NCBI GenBank assembly: GCA_913020155.1
Contig: CAJWBA010000022.1
Coordinates: 1-33,689 of the forward strand
From: an uncultured Flavobacteriales bacterium
GTDB lineage: Bacteria; Bacteroidota; Bacteroidia; Flavobacteriales; Flavobacteriaceae
Reading direction: 5' to 3'
DNA length: 33,689 bases
Part shown: positions 1-8,154 of the stretch, piece by piece
Position numbering within the stretch: the first letter of the stretch is position 1
Layout: each line of letters starts with the position of its first letter
Notes under the pieces: generated by a model
What the model was told of the DNA's origin: nothing
Database searches by the model: none
What the model saw: only the letters and a program-made list of their open reading frames with translations
Position numbers and translations under genes: made by a program

Positions 1-599
1 TTGATTGAATTCACATCAATATTTGGAGCATGTTCGGCTCCCCATTCTTGATCTTCCATACGAACACCATTGTTGATTATGACAACACGACTGCTATGAA
101 GTCCATTGATTATTGGCTTTACGATAGTATTTCCTGTATTCAATGACGAAACGCCACTCAAACTGTTTAGAGCATCTCCCAATGTTCCACTGCTAAAAGA
201 TTCTAATCCCTCTTTCAAAATAGTATTCTCCTGAAGTGTTTTGGACATTTTATTTGTGATTTTTCCGTCAATAATAATCTCATTTAGTTCATCTAAGTGA
301 TGTTCCAACTTAAAGGACTTAAAGGTATCTCCCGTTAATCGGACCCGAAAACCTTTGGTCAAACAATAGGGATGAGATACTTGAATGGAATAGATGTCAT
401 TACATAAATTTGTAATGATGAATTTACCCTCAAAATCAGTAACTACAATACGTTCAGAACCAGCAACAATAAGTGTTGCATCCTCAAGTGTAGACCCATC
501 ATGAAGGTCTGTAATGATACCAGTAAGGGTGAAGTCACAATTTTGTGACTTGGAATGGAAACTGCTCAAAAGCAGAAACACAAAAACAAAGGGACGCAT
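1..599 (-). CDS. TonB-dependent outer-membrane receptor, N-terminal part (cut by window edge)
   Basis: Reading down from the ATG at 599 gives 199 codons with no stop before the window edge. The product begins with a short signal peptide (MRPFVFVFLLLSSFHSKSQ), followed at about residues 23-100 by a carboxypeptidase-regulatory-like beta domain (GIITDLHDGSTLEDATLIV, then VTDFEGKF), and then the start of a plug domain (LGDALNSLSGVSSLNTG, VVIINNGVRMEDQEWG, EHAPNIDV). This order is standard for Bacteroidota receptors that take up ligands across the outer membrane with TonB energy. The plug motif EHAPxID resembles the DHAVxID segment of ZnuD-type zinc receptors; that link is from memory and only suggestive. 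The gene lies 37 bases downstream of the His/Cys-rich small gene on the same strand and is probably co-transcribed with it. The barrel lies outside the window, so the ligand cannot be judged further. Confidence 0.9.
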   Translation of the reverse strand, partial: MRPFVFVFLLLSSFHSKSQNCDFTLTGIITDLHDGSTLEDATLIVAGSERIVVTDFEGKFIITNLCNDIYSIQVSHPYCLTKGFRVRLTGDTFKSFKLEHHLDELNEIIIDGKITNKMSKTLQENTILKEGLESFSSGTLGDALNSLSGVSSLNTGNTIVKPIINGLHSSRVVIINNGVRMEDQEWGAEHAPNIDVNSI

Positions 600-636
600 G
601 GATTTGCTGAATTAATTTAGAAAAATAGTAAATTAT

Positions 637-966
637 TTAAGCTAAAACAGGTGGTCCACGAAGTTGAGAGTTGGTTATTGTTAATGAATGAAACAATAAA
701 AAAGTAAAGCTTACTTTGGATGTTTCTGGAATTAAAATAACATCTGAATCCCTATAAAAAACAATACTGTAATGGAAAGGGGAGTAATTGAAACTACAGG
801 TTTCACATTTAACAATGGATTGATGAAAATGAATTTGCTGTTCTGAGCATACATCGTGGTGATGTGATTCAAAGATTGAAGCAAACTGCAAAAAAATGGG
901 TAATAAAAGTGCTCCTAAAAGCACAAATACAGTTGTTTTTACCACAAATTTTTTGTTACAAAACAT
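637..966 (-). CDS. small His/Cys-rich membrane-anchored protein upstream of a TonB receptor
   Basis: This 109-residue protein has one hydrophobic segment near the N-terminus (about residues 10-30), followed by a segment rich in likely metal-binding residues: FESHHHDVC, then IHFHQSIVKCETC, with a CxxC and six histidines within about 25 residues. A second weakly hydrophobic stretch lies near the C-terminus (about 85-100). The topology suggests an exported protein or one anchored in the inner membrane with the His/Cys part in the periplasm. Small proteins of this style often precede TonB receptors in flavobacteria (family knowledge; I cannot name a Pfam family with certainty). The receptor start follows 37 bases later on the same strand. 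A role in binding, sensing or handing over zinc or copper is inference. The low sequence complexity of such proteins makes homology calls weak. Confidence 0.75.
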   Translation of the reverse strand: MFCNKKFVVKTTVFVLLGALLLPIFLQFASIFESHHHDVCSEQQIHFHQSIVKCETCSFNYSPFHYSIVFYRDSDVILIPETSKVSFTFLLFHSLTITNSQLRGPPVLA

Positions 967-986
967 TTAAATCTAAATAATTATCA

Positions 987-994
987 CAAAAGTA
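987..994 (-). promoter_or_regulatory. candidate -7 promoter element (TACTTTTG) for the His/Cys protein-receptor pair
   Basis: On the minus strand TACTTTTG matches the Bacteroidetes -7 consensus TAnnTTTG and sits 20 bases before the ATG at 966. No TTG or TTTG is seen at the usual 17-23 base spacing upstream, so support rests on the -7 element only. Confidence 0.35.
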
Positions 995-1176
995 TAAAAA
1001 ACCTTTTGATTTCGATGCTAGTTTGCAACTCAAAATCAACTTTAATTGTAAATAATATTTATTTGGTTAACCTTGTATTTTTGGTTTAATAAATCGAATA
1101 TGAATTTTAAAGCGTCTAATTTCAAAATTTTTTAAAAAAACGACCGCACAAAAACTGCCCATTCTTGGGTAAGGCT

Positions 1177-2133
1177 TTAGTTCCTTCTCCCCTCACCTTT
1201 TTTTAAAATTACACGTGTGGGAGTATCTTTTCCATTAATTATGGATTGAATGCCCAAAGCAATGGCACGAATGGTTTCAGTCACCACTTCCATGTCTAGG
1301 GTCTCTGGCTGGTCTGTAACTTGATGATAATGCACATCAATATCAATGGGACTGGTTGAAAAAGTATGCGAAGGAATGCCCAACTCTGCCAGACTTGCAT
1401 TATCTGATCTGAAAAATAACTTTAGAGTTTTATAGGGATCCGGATAAAGATGATATTCAGTTTCTTCTAAGTTCTTTTGAATAATGGTTCCTAAATCAGA
1501 ACGATCAAAACCAGAAAGCCAAGCTGTTTTTGGTCCATAAGTTGAAGTTTTTCCAATCATTTCAATATTTATCCCAGCTATGAATTTTGACGCGTCAATA
1601 TCTTTACCAAAATGTCTTGAACCCAACAACCCCATTTCTTCTCCAGTAAAGGCTATAAAAACTAAAGATCGTTCATTGGTTCCTAGTTTTTTAAAATATT
1701 GAGCTAGGGCAAGGACTGCTGTAGTTCCAGAGGCATCATCATCGGCACCATTGTAAATCAAGTCTCCTTCTCCTTTACTTTTTTTACCCAAATGATCGTA
1801 ATGTGCTGAAATTACCACATACTCGTCTTTCTTACTTCTCCCTTCCAAAAACCCAATGATATTAAACATTTCTATGTCATTGGCTTTAAAATTTTGTCTG
1901 AAACTCGTTAAGTTTTTGAATGGAATTAAACCTATTTTTTGAAATTCAGATGCTATGTATTTAGCTGCTTTTTCAATTCCTAGACTACCCGCTTTTCGTC
2001 CTTCCATTTCATCTGATGCTAGAATGTAAAGATGTTTTTTTACCGATTCGGTTTTAATAAAAGAAACATTACTTTGTGCATTATTCCAATGAATACATAG
2101 CAAAGTTATGAAGGTCAGGAATATAGTTTTCAT
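1177..2133 (-). CDS. exported M28-family zinc metallopeptidase (aminopeptidase-like)
   Basis: The 318-residue product has a signal peptide (MKTIFLTFITLLCIHWNNAQ) and a single M28 peptidase domain from about residue 85 to the end. The co-catalytic zinc motifs are visible: SAHYDHLG (H111), NGADDDASGT (D131, the bridging Asp), TGEEMGLLGS (E165 general base, E166 ligand), NIEMIGK (E191) and VHYHQVTD (H270). At the fourth ligand position most family members carry Asp (NxDMIG), whereas this one has Glu. Family enzymes remove N-terminal amino acids or act on small peptides in the periplasm or outside the cell. It has its own intergenic space on both sides (58 bases from the DUF1330 gene), so it may be transcribed alone or at the end of the ychF unit. 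The substrate cannot be told from the sequence. Confidence 0.9.
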   Translation of the reverse strand: MKTIFLTFITLLCIHWNNAQSNVSFIKTESVKKHLYILASDEMEGRKAGSLGIEKAAKYIASEFQKIGLIPFKNLTSFRQNFKANDIEMFNIIGFLEGRSKKDEYVVISAHYDHLGKKSKGEGDLIYNGADDDASGTTAVLALAQYFKKLGTNERSLVFIAFTGEEMGLLGSRHFGKDIDASKFIAGINIEMIGKTSTYGPKTAWLSGFDRSDLGTIIQKNLEETEYHLYPDPYKTLKLFFRSDNASLAELGIPSHTFSTSPIDIDVHYHQVTDQPETLDMEVVTETIRAIALGIQSIINGKDTPTRVILKKGEGRRN

Positions 2134-2191
2134 AATAAGAATTTATTATTACTGAATTTATGAAATTTAAAGGAGTGTAAAAAATAAACTT

Positions 2192-2506
2192 TTACATAGC
2201 GGTAATCTCTCCTGGAATGAGCACCGCATGCGTGTCATCAGTTAAGGTATTAACTCGTAATTTCATCAAAGGGGCATATTCCGCAGAAGTCACAAAATCA
2301 TAGGCCATATTTTTAGAAGGAAATTGCATCAAAACAGTCCAATTCCCAATAGTTTCTCCTTCAAGGGTTCTTCCGTTTTTGGTTGCTGCCAATAGCTTAC
2401 CGTTGTACTTTTCTAGTATAGGAAGAAAAGGTGAGCCGTATTGTGTAAAATAGTCTTGATAATTTTTGACTTTCATCTGTCCGAAAATATAAACTTTCTG
2501 ATCCAT
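2192..2506 (-). CDS. DUF1330 family protein
   Basis: This 104-residue soluble protein has the dimeric alpha/beta-barrel fold signature of DUF1330: an N-terminal strand (VYIFGQMKVKNYQDYFTQYG), LEKYNGKLLAATKNGRTLEG, then the strand NWTVLMQFPSKNMAYDFVTS and SAEYAPLMKLR. Length and motif order fit the family, which is distantly related to antibiotic-biosynthesis monooxygenase-type ferredoxin folds. No catalytic role is established for the family. It starts 11 bases after the ychF stop on the same strand, so it is very likely co-transcribed with ychF. No signal peptide or membrane segment is seen. Confidence 0.85.
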   Translation of the reverse strand: MDQKVYIFGQMKVKNYQDYFTQYGSPFLPILEKYNGKLLAATKNGRTLEGETIGNWTVLMQFPSKNMAYDFVTSAEYAPLMKLRVNTLTDDTHAVLIPGEITAM

Positions 2507-2517
2507 TCTTTTAAATT

Positions 2518-3612
2518 TTATACATTAAAACGGAAATGCATAACATCTCCATCAATTACCGAATATTCTTTTCCTTCAACACGCATACGTCCCGCTTCTT
2601 TTACTTTTGCTTCTGTTTTGTAAGTTACATAGTCTTCATAAGAGATAACCTCAGCTCGAATAAATCCTTTTTCAAAATCCGTATGTATTACCCCTGCTGC
2701 CTGAGGAGCAGTTAACCCGATGTTGATGGTCCATGCGCGAACTTCTTTATCTCCTGCAGTAAAATAAGTTTGTTGTTTGAGTAATTCATATGCCTTTCGA
2801 ATTAGCTTAGCTGCACCGGGTTCTTTGAGTCCTAAATCATCTAAAAAAAGTTGACGTTCTTCGTAGGTGTCCAATTCATTTATGTCTGCCTCTATACTGA
2901 TGGCTAGAACCAATACTTCTGCTTGCTCATCAGCAATAAAGTCCAGAACTTTTTTGACGTAGGCATTTCCTTTTGCTGCAGCATCTTCAGATACATTACA
3001 AACATACAATACGGGTTTGTCAGTCAATAAGTGAAGTACATTAACAACCTCTTCTCTTTCTTTTTCAGTAAAATCTATAGACCTTACGTTTTTGGATTGT
3101 TCTAAAGCTTCTTTTATTTTTTGTAAAATACTTTGAACTTTTTGAGCGTCTTTATCTCCTGTTCGTGCAGCACGATTAATTTTTTCTAGGCGTTTATCGA
3201 TTGTTTCAAGATCTTTTAACTGCAACTCAATATCAATAATTTCTTTATCTCGAATTGGATCTACTGATCCTTCAACATGGATGATGTTGTCGTTATCAAA
3301 ACATCTCAAAACATGAATGATGGCGTCGGTTTCTCTAATATTTGCCAAAAACTGATTCCCTAGACCCTCGCCTTGGCTTGCTCCTTTTACCAAACCAGCA
3401 ATATCAACTATTTCTACAGTAGCTGGAATTATTTTTTCTGGCTGCACCAATTTGGATAGCTTTTCCAATCTTGGATCAGGAACATTTACCACTCCAATAT
3501 TAGGTTCAATAGTACAAAAAGGGAAATTTGCACTTTGTGCTTTTGCGTTGGATAAACAATTAAAAAGGGTAGATTTTCCGACATTGGGCAATCCTATAAT
3601 TCCAGCTTTCAT
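2518..3612 (-). CDS. ychF: redox-responsive ribosome-binding ATPase YchF (Obg family)
   Basis: The 364-residue product matches YchF in length and layout: a P-loop at residues 7-15 (GLPNVGKST), switch regions with [19 protein letters not shown], an inserted coiled-coil at about 125-175 and a C-terminal TGS domain ([19 protein letters not shown], then [10 protein letters not shown]). The G4 motif is NVSE (206-209) instead of NKxD, the known reason why YchF prefers ATP over GTP. YchF binds ribosomes and has been tied to oxidative-stress responses and translation quality in other bacteria. The start codon at 3612 gives the expected [15 protein letters not shown]-terminus. The DUF1330 gene follows 11 bases later. 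A -7-like element lies just upstream. Confidence 0.97.
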   Translation of the reverse strand: MKAGIIGLPNVGKSTLFNCLSNAKAQSANFPFCTIEPNIGVVNVPDPRLEKLSKLVQPEKIIPATVEIVDIAGLVKGASQGEGLGNQFLANIRETDAIIHVLRCFDNDNIIHVEGSVDPIRDKEIIDIELQLKDLETIDKRLEKINRAARTGDKDAQKVQSILQKIKEALEQSKNVRSIDFTEKEREEVVNVLHLLTDKPVLYVCNVSEDAAAKGNAYVKKVLDFIADEQAEVLVLAISIEADINELDTYEERQLFLDDLGLKEPGAAKLIRKAYELLKQQTYFTAGDKEVRAWTINIGLTAPQAAGVIHTDFEKGFIRAEVISYEDYVTYKTEAKVKEAGRMRVEGKEYSVIDGDVMHFRFNV

Positions 3613-3632
3613 AAATTTAATTTAAAGACAGC

Positions 3633-3640
3633 AAATCTAA
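3633..3640 (-). promoter_or_regulatory. candidate -7 promoter element (TAGATTTG) for ychF
   Basis: The minus-strand octamer TAGATTTG fits TAnnTTTG and lies 20 bases before the ychF ATG. A TTG occurs upstream but at only 11 bases spacing, so a proper -33 box is not evident. Confidence 0.35.
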
Positions 3641-3748
3641 GAATCTTAAACAATTTTTTAGGTTTTTTTGAATAAAAACACAATATACTAATGATAAAGT
3701 GTGTATCATTGCGAAATAGTTACTAATATCAAACTATTCTTAATTAAT

Positions 3749-6517
3749 ATGAAAAAAATTTTCATAATTTTCGCTTTCGTTAGTGGACAAGTTTTAACTG
3801 CACAGACCGTTACAGGGAATATAAAAGATGAAAGTGGCACTCCCCTTCCAGGAGTAAACGTTATTGTAAAAAACACATCGATGGGTGTTGTAACTGATTT
3901 TGATGGAAACTATTTTATTGATGCAGACCTAGACACAATTTTAATTTTTAGCTACATTGGATACACTAGTCAAGAAGTTGTTATTAGTGGTCAAGACACC
4001 GTTGACATAACACTATCAGAAGGGGTTTTACTGGAAGAAATTGTGATGACAGGTTCTAGGACTCCTGCACGAAGTAATACGGATTCACCTCTTCCCATTG
4101 ATGTGGTTGGAGTAAAAGATTTAACTTCTACAGGTCAAGTTACCTTTGACAAGGCATTACAATACAGAATTCCTTCATTTAATACGGTTCAAACTCCTGT
4201 AAATGATGCGACGTCCTTGTTGGATCCTTATGAAATTCGTAATATGGGACCAAGTAGAACCTTGATTTTGATCAATGGGAAGCGCAAAAACTTGAGCGCT
4301 CTTTTATATACCCAAACTTCTCCGGGTCGAGGAGAAACAGGAGCTGATATTTCTTCAATCCCCACAGATGCGATTAAAAGAGTTGAGATTCTTCGAGACG
4401 GTGCTTCTGCACAATACGGATCGGATGCAATTGCTGGTGTAATGAACATCATTCTTAAAGATACTCCAGAATCAGGTTCAGCTACAGTTAGAGCTGGTAT
4501 AACATCAGAAGGAGATGGGGAAATGTTTGGAATAACAGTAAACAATGGAACAAGTATTGGTGATAACCAAGGTTTTGTAAACTACACTATTGATTTATCT
4601 AAAGTAAATTTAGCAAACAGACCCGGTACTGTGGATGCAGCTGGTGAAGCTGCAGATTTTGGAGCTAGTATCACAGATGTTCAATCGTTTTTATCCAGAA
4701 AACCAAATGCTGGGAACATAAACGGTTCTCCAGAAACAGCTGCAGCAAAGTTTGCGATAAATTTTGGTTACGACCTAAGTGATAATACAGAGCTTTACGG
4801 AGATACTGCATACGTTTACAAAGCTGTAAATAGTTTTGCTAACTACCGAACCCCTTACTGGAGAACTGAAAGATCTTTCCCCTATTTGGCTGACTTCTTT
4901 CCAAATGGACCTAGAGGAAGTTATGACGGCTATGTTCCTACATTTGAAGGACTGTTGAGTGATTACAATGCTACGTTTGGTTTCAGATCAGTCATTAACA
5001 AATGGAATGTAGACGCAAGTTTTACAACGGGTGGAAACCTCCAAACATACAAAGTAAATCAATCTCATAATAGAAATGTAGTTTATTCTCCATCTACTTG
5101 GATTGACACAAATTTAAACGGAACTGTTGATACTGGTGAAATTACTCAAGGTGCCGAAAAATACAGAGCTAATAGCCAGCAATCTTTCGATCCGGGAGGA
5201 ACAAAATTTTCACATAATCTTGGAAATATCGATGTTTCAAAAGTACTTTCTGAAAAAGTAAGTATTGGTGTCGGTGCTGAGTTTAGAATAGAAACTTTCG
5301 AGGTTATCGCCGGGGAACTGGCTTCCTATGAAGGTGGGGGTGCCGACTCATTTGCAGGGGCTTCTCCTCAAAATTCTGGGAAATTCAACCGTTACAATAT
5401 TGGTGGATACTTCAGTTTAGATTATGATGTTTCGGATGCATTCTTATTGAGCGGTACAATTAGAACAGAAAACTACTCTGATTTTGGAAACGCATTTGTT
5501 TACAAATTCAGTTCACGATACAGCGTTAGTGCTGCATTTACATTGAGAGGATCTATTTCAACTGGATTTAGAGCACCAACTCTGCACCAGATATTCACTC
5601 AAAAAGCTCAATATAGCTTTGTCCCTGGGCAAGGAATCCAAGTTGGTGGATTAATCAACAATGTTTCTACACAAGCAAAATTATTAGGGATCGATCCCCT
5701 AGATGCTGAAACGTCAAACAATTTTACCATTGGTTTTGGTGGAAAAGCAAACACCCACTTCAGCTACACTTTTGACTATTACAACATTGCCGTTGAAGAT
5801 CGTATTGTGTTGGGAACCGAAATTGGAGCGACTGGAAATGCAAACAATGCATTGGATGTTCTTTTAAGTGAAAACAACTTGAGTGATGTAAGTTTTTTTT
5901 CGAATGCAATTGATACAAAAACATCTGGTATTGATGTTGTACTTTCATACAAAGATGTTGCAGTTGGATCAGGTAGCTTAAATTTAAATCTATCTGGAAA
6001 TTACACGATCCAAAACAAACGTGATGGAGCGGTTAAAAATACTCCACTAGTTGCAAATGCAGGTCAATCGGTAGTGAATGAAACCCAAGAGGCTTTATTT
6101 TTTACATCTAGACCCAAAACAAAATGGATCTTGGGTACTGACTTCAATACAAATAAGTTCGGGTTATCATTAAATAACACCTATTTCGGAAAAACAACCT
6201 TCCAACAACAAGGTCTTAACAATAATATTTTTACAGAATTTACTCCAAAAATAGTTACTGATTTAGGTATTAACTTCAATGCTACTGAAAAACTGACTAT
6301 TGCATTTAATATCAACAACTTGTTCAACGTATTACCAGAATGGAACTTTGTGTCCAAAAATGCCTCAGGAGATGCAATTTTAGCTAACCCTGCTCAGGTT
6401 AAAAACCAATCGAATTTGATTACATTCAATCAGCGTTATTCTCGAATGACATATGATGGATACCATTTCAGTCAATTAGGAACATTGATGAATCTCTCTT
6501 TAAACTACAAATTCTAG
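3749..6517 (+). CDS. TonB-dependent outer-membrane receptor (iron-complex type)
   Basis: From the ATG at 3749 the product is 922 residues. I chose this start because it gives a clean signal peptide (MKKIFIIFAFVSGQVLTAQ); the longer reading from a GTG at 3701 would bury it. Next come a carboxypeptidase-regulatory-like domain (about 20-100: GNIKDESGTPLPGVNVIV, VVTDFDGNYF), a plug domain (about 110-240, with MGPSRTLILINGKRKN, IPTDAIKRVEILRDGASAQY and GSDAIAGVMNIILK) and a beta-barrel ending in the aromatic residue expected for barrel insertion (LNLSLNYKF). It lacks the SusC-type plug signature, and no SusD gene follows, so polysaccharide uptake is unlikely; uptake of a siderophore or another small ligand is inferred. 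It stands alone between ychF and a terminator. The ligand is unknown. Confidence 0.93.
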   Translation: MKKIFIIFAFVSGQVLTAQTVTGNIKDESGTPLPGVNVIVKNTSMGVVTDFDGNYFIDADLDTILIFSYIGYTSQEVVISGQDTVDITLSEGVLLEEIVMTGSRTPARSNTDSPLPIDVVGVKDLTSTGQVTFDKALQYRIPSFNTVQTPVNDATSLLDPYEIRNMGPSRTLILINGKRKNLSALLYTQTSPGRGETGADISSIPTDAIKRVEILRDGASAQYGSDAIAGVMNIILKDTPESGSATVRAGITSEGDGEMFGITVNNGTSIGDNQGFVNYTIDLSKVNLANRPGTVDAAGEAADFGASITDVQSFLSRKPNAGNINGSPETAAAKFAINFGYDLSDNTELYGDTAYVYKAVNSFANYRTPYWRTERSFPYLADFFPNGPRGSYDGYVPTFEGLLSDYNATFGFRSVINKWNVDASFTTGGNLQTYKVNQSHNRNVVYSPSTWIDTNLNGTVDTGEITQGAEKYRANSQQSFDPGGTKFSHNLGNIDVSKVLSEKVSIGVGAEFRIETFEVIAGELASYEGGGADSFAGASPQNSGKFNRYNIGGYFSLDYDVSDAFLLSGTIRTENYSDFGNAFVYKFSSRYSVSAAFTLRGSISTGFRAPTLHQIFTQKAQYSFVPGQGIQVGGLINNVSTQAKLLGIDPLDAETSNNFTIGFGGKANTHFSYTFDYYNIAVEDRIVLGTEIGATGNANNALDVLLSENNLSDVSFFSNAIDTKTSGIDVVLSYKDVAVGSGSLNLNLSGNYTIQNKRDGAVKNTPLVANAGQSVVNETQEALFFTSRPKTKWILGTDFNTNKFGLSLNNTYFGKTTFQQQGLNNNIFTEFTPKIVTDLGINFNATEKLTIAFNINNLFNVLPEWNFVSKNASGDAILANPAQVKNQSNLITFNQRYSRMTYDGYHFSQLGTLMNLSLNYKF

Positions 6518-6549
6518 ATCTTAAGATTAGAAATTTAATGATAAAGAAT

Positions 6550-6581
6550 AAAAAAGCATTAAATAAGTTCGAGGCTTTTTT
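6550..6581. terminator. hairpin terminator between the TonB receptor and the ferredoxin gene
   Basis: An 8-bp perfect stem (AAAAAAGC with GCTTTTTT) encloses a 16-base loop. Each strand has a U-rich exit, so the hairpin could serve the receptor on the plus strand and the converging ferredoxin gene on the minus strand. The stem is A/T-dominated, so strength is uncertain. Confidence 0.5.
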
Positions 6582-6622
6582 TTATTTTTTCAGATAACAA
6601 TTCAATAAAAAAGTCTTGTTGT

Positions 6623-6976
6623 TTACTGTTCTGGATGCATAAAACGTTGTTTACCCAACAATATTTCTTCTGTTTCTTCGTGGTCTTCATCTGGAACGCA
6701 ACAATCAACTGGGCAGACAGCAGCACATTGCGGTTCGTCATGGAAACCCTTGCATTCAGTACATTTATCGGGAACGATGTAATACAACTCATCGGAAATA
6801 GGTTCCTGAGTTTCATCAGCATCAACTTGTTTACCGTTGGGCAAAACAGTCGATCCCTTTAATGAAGTGCCATCTTTGTAACGCCAATCATCAGCTCCTT
6901 CATAAATAGCAGTATTTGGACATTCTGGTTCACAGGCTCCACAATTAATGCATTCATCTGTAATAATAATAGCCAT
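6623..6976 (-). CDS. 4Fe-4S dicluster ferredoxin
   Basis: This 117-residue soluble ferredoxin has two cluster-binding regions. The first is C9xxC12xxC15xxxC19 in [13 protein letters not shown]. The second is spread over C72xxC75, C84, C88 and C92/C93 ([19 protein letters not shown], then VDCC), with a longer internal spacer. Between them is a long insertion (about residues 25-65) with YKDGTSLKG, as in the FdxA/YfhL-like ferredoxins common in Bacteroidota. It should carry electrons at low potential for cytoplasmic oxidoreductases. It is transcribed away from the acyl-CoA reductase gene with 62 bases between the start codons. This neighbourhood recurs in the phylum (from memory), which suggests but does not prove that the ferredoxin and the reductase work together. 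A shorter frame covering the same bases at 6559-6825 is a shadow. Confidence 0.93.
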   Translation of the reverse strand: MAIIITDECINCGACEPECPNTAIYEGADDWRYKDGTSLKGSTVLPNGKQVDADETQEPISDELYYIVPDKCTECKGFHDEPQCAAVCPVDCCVPDEDHEETEEILLGKQRFMHPEQ

Positions 6977-6993
6977 AGTAGGATTTCTTTAAT

Positions 6994-7001
6994 TAAATTT
7001 G
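6994..7001 (+). promoter_or_regulatory. candidate -7 promoter element (TAAATTTG) for the acyl-CoA reductase-serCA operon
   Basis: TAAATTTG matches TAnnTTTG and sits 37 bases before the ATG at 7039, giving a leader of about 30 bases. No clear -33 box is seen. It lies in the divergent gap with the ferredoxin gene. Confidence 0.35.
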
Positions 7002-7038
7002 ATGTAAAAATAAGACCTTAAAGCTTATTCTACAAATA

Positions 7039-8070
7039 ATGATTAAACTAGAACAAAGAATATTTGCACTGAACCGACTTGGAGAGTTTCTTCGAAATCT
7101 TGATCCAAATGACCCCAACTATGATTCACTTTTTGAAGTTACTAATAAAGCAAAAACTACTAATGGCTGGTTCTCAAGAGAAAATGTACTTTATGCATTC
7201 TCCCAATGGGGAGAATGTCTTACCACAAAAAACCTATCCAAATGGACACAATCCTATACTTTTGAGCAAAAATCTCCTCAAACTATTGGCCTAATTTTGG
7301 CTGGAAACATTCCCTTGGTTGGTTTTCATGATGTATTGAGCGTTCTGATTAGCGGTCACAAGGTTTTGATAAAATGTTCTTCTTCTGACCCTTTATTAAT
7401 TCCTTTTTTAACAAAAAAGCTTCAAGAATTTGAACCTGATTATTCAAATTTAATAGAGTTTACAAGGGAACGATTCCAAAATTTCGATGCCATAATTGCA
7501 ACTGGCAGCAATAATGCAGCTCGCTATTTTGAATATTATTTTTCGAAAGTTCCAAACCTCATTCGTTCCAACCGAAACGGAATTGCCATTTTAGATGGAA
7601 GTGAAACCAAAGAACAATTAGAAGCCTTAGCCAAAGATATTGTCCGATATTATGGATTGGGTTGCCGGAGTATTGCTAAAATTTTTGTGCCAAATCAATA
7701 CAACTTGAATTTAATTTTTGGAGCACTCTATCCCTATAGTAATTTAATGGATTCTGCAAAATTCGCTAATAATTACGATTACAATAAAGCAGTATACCTT
7801 ATGAGTCAGTTTGATATCTTGGACAATGGCTTTTTTATTTTAAAAGAAGATCCGACTTATTCTTCACCAGTTGCCTGCTTGCACTATGAATACTTCAATG
7901 ACCTTCAGAACTTAGAACAAAATATTTCTCAACAGCAAGATAAGATACAATGCATAACTTCAAATCAAGAAAAAGAGAACCATTTTGCCTTTGGTGAAGC
8001 TCAACATCCTAAGCTTTGGGATTATGCCGATGGAAAAAATACTTTAGATTTTTTAACATTGTTATCCTAA
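7039..8070 (+). CDS. LuxC-like acyl-CoA reductase domain protein
   Basis: The 343-residue product shows the LuxC/acyl-CoA reductase pattern, a branch of the aldehyde dehydrogenase fold. It has an NAD(P)-binding region with IGLILAGNIPLVGFHDVLS (about 83-101) and ATGSNNAARYFEYYF (154-168), then the nucleophile segment YYGLGCRSIAKIFVP with C209 as the likely catalytic Cys. LuxC reduces activated fatty acids to aldehydes in luminous bacteria. Here there is no luciferase or LuxE nearby, and the family is widespread in non-luminous Bacteroidota, so the true substrate is unknown. It is shorter than LuxC (about 480 residues). It heads a plus-strand run with serC, serA and a small membrane protein, and diverges from the ferredoxin gene, a possible electron source or partner (inference). 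Confidence 0.88.
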   Translation: MIKLEQRIFALNRLGEFLRNLDPNDPNYDSLFEVTNKAKTTNGWFSRENVLYAFSQWGECLTTKNLSKWTQSYTFEQKSPQTIGLILAGNIPLVGFHDVLSVLISGHKVLIKCSSSDPLLIPFLTKKLQEFEPDYSNLIEFTRERFQNFDAIIATGSNNAARYFEYYFSKVPNLIRSNRNGIAILDGSETKEQLEALAKDIVRYYGLGCRSIAKIFVPNQYNLNLIFGALYPYSNLMDSAKFANNYDYNKAVYLMSQFDILDNGFFILKEDPTYSSPVACLHYEYFNDLQNLEQNISQQQDKIQCITSNQEKENHFAFGEAQHPKLWDYADGKNTLDFLTLLS

Positions 8071-8154
8071 ACTGTTAAAAAAATAATTAAAAAATACATG
8101 TTTCCTGTGCTTTTTTAAATGGGTTATGCGGATATTTGCAGCTTAATAAATTTT

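Noticed and set aside
1141-1176. CCCA/TGGG repeat after the M28 peptidase gene, followed by T-rich DNA
   Set aside because: A four-base stem is too short to call a terminator.
6559-6825. 88-residue minus-strand open frame over the ferredoxin gene
   Set aside because: It overlaps the clear ferredoxin frame in another phase, and its Met/Asn-rich translation matches nothing; it is a shadow.
8101-8154. GATATTTG as a serC promoter
   Set aside because: One mismatch at an important position and no -33 box; serC lies in a run with the upstream reductase gene.
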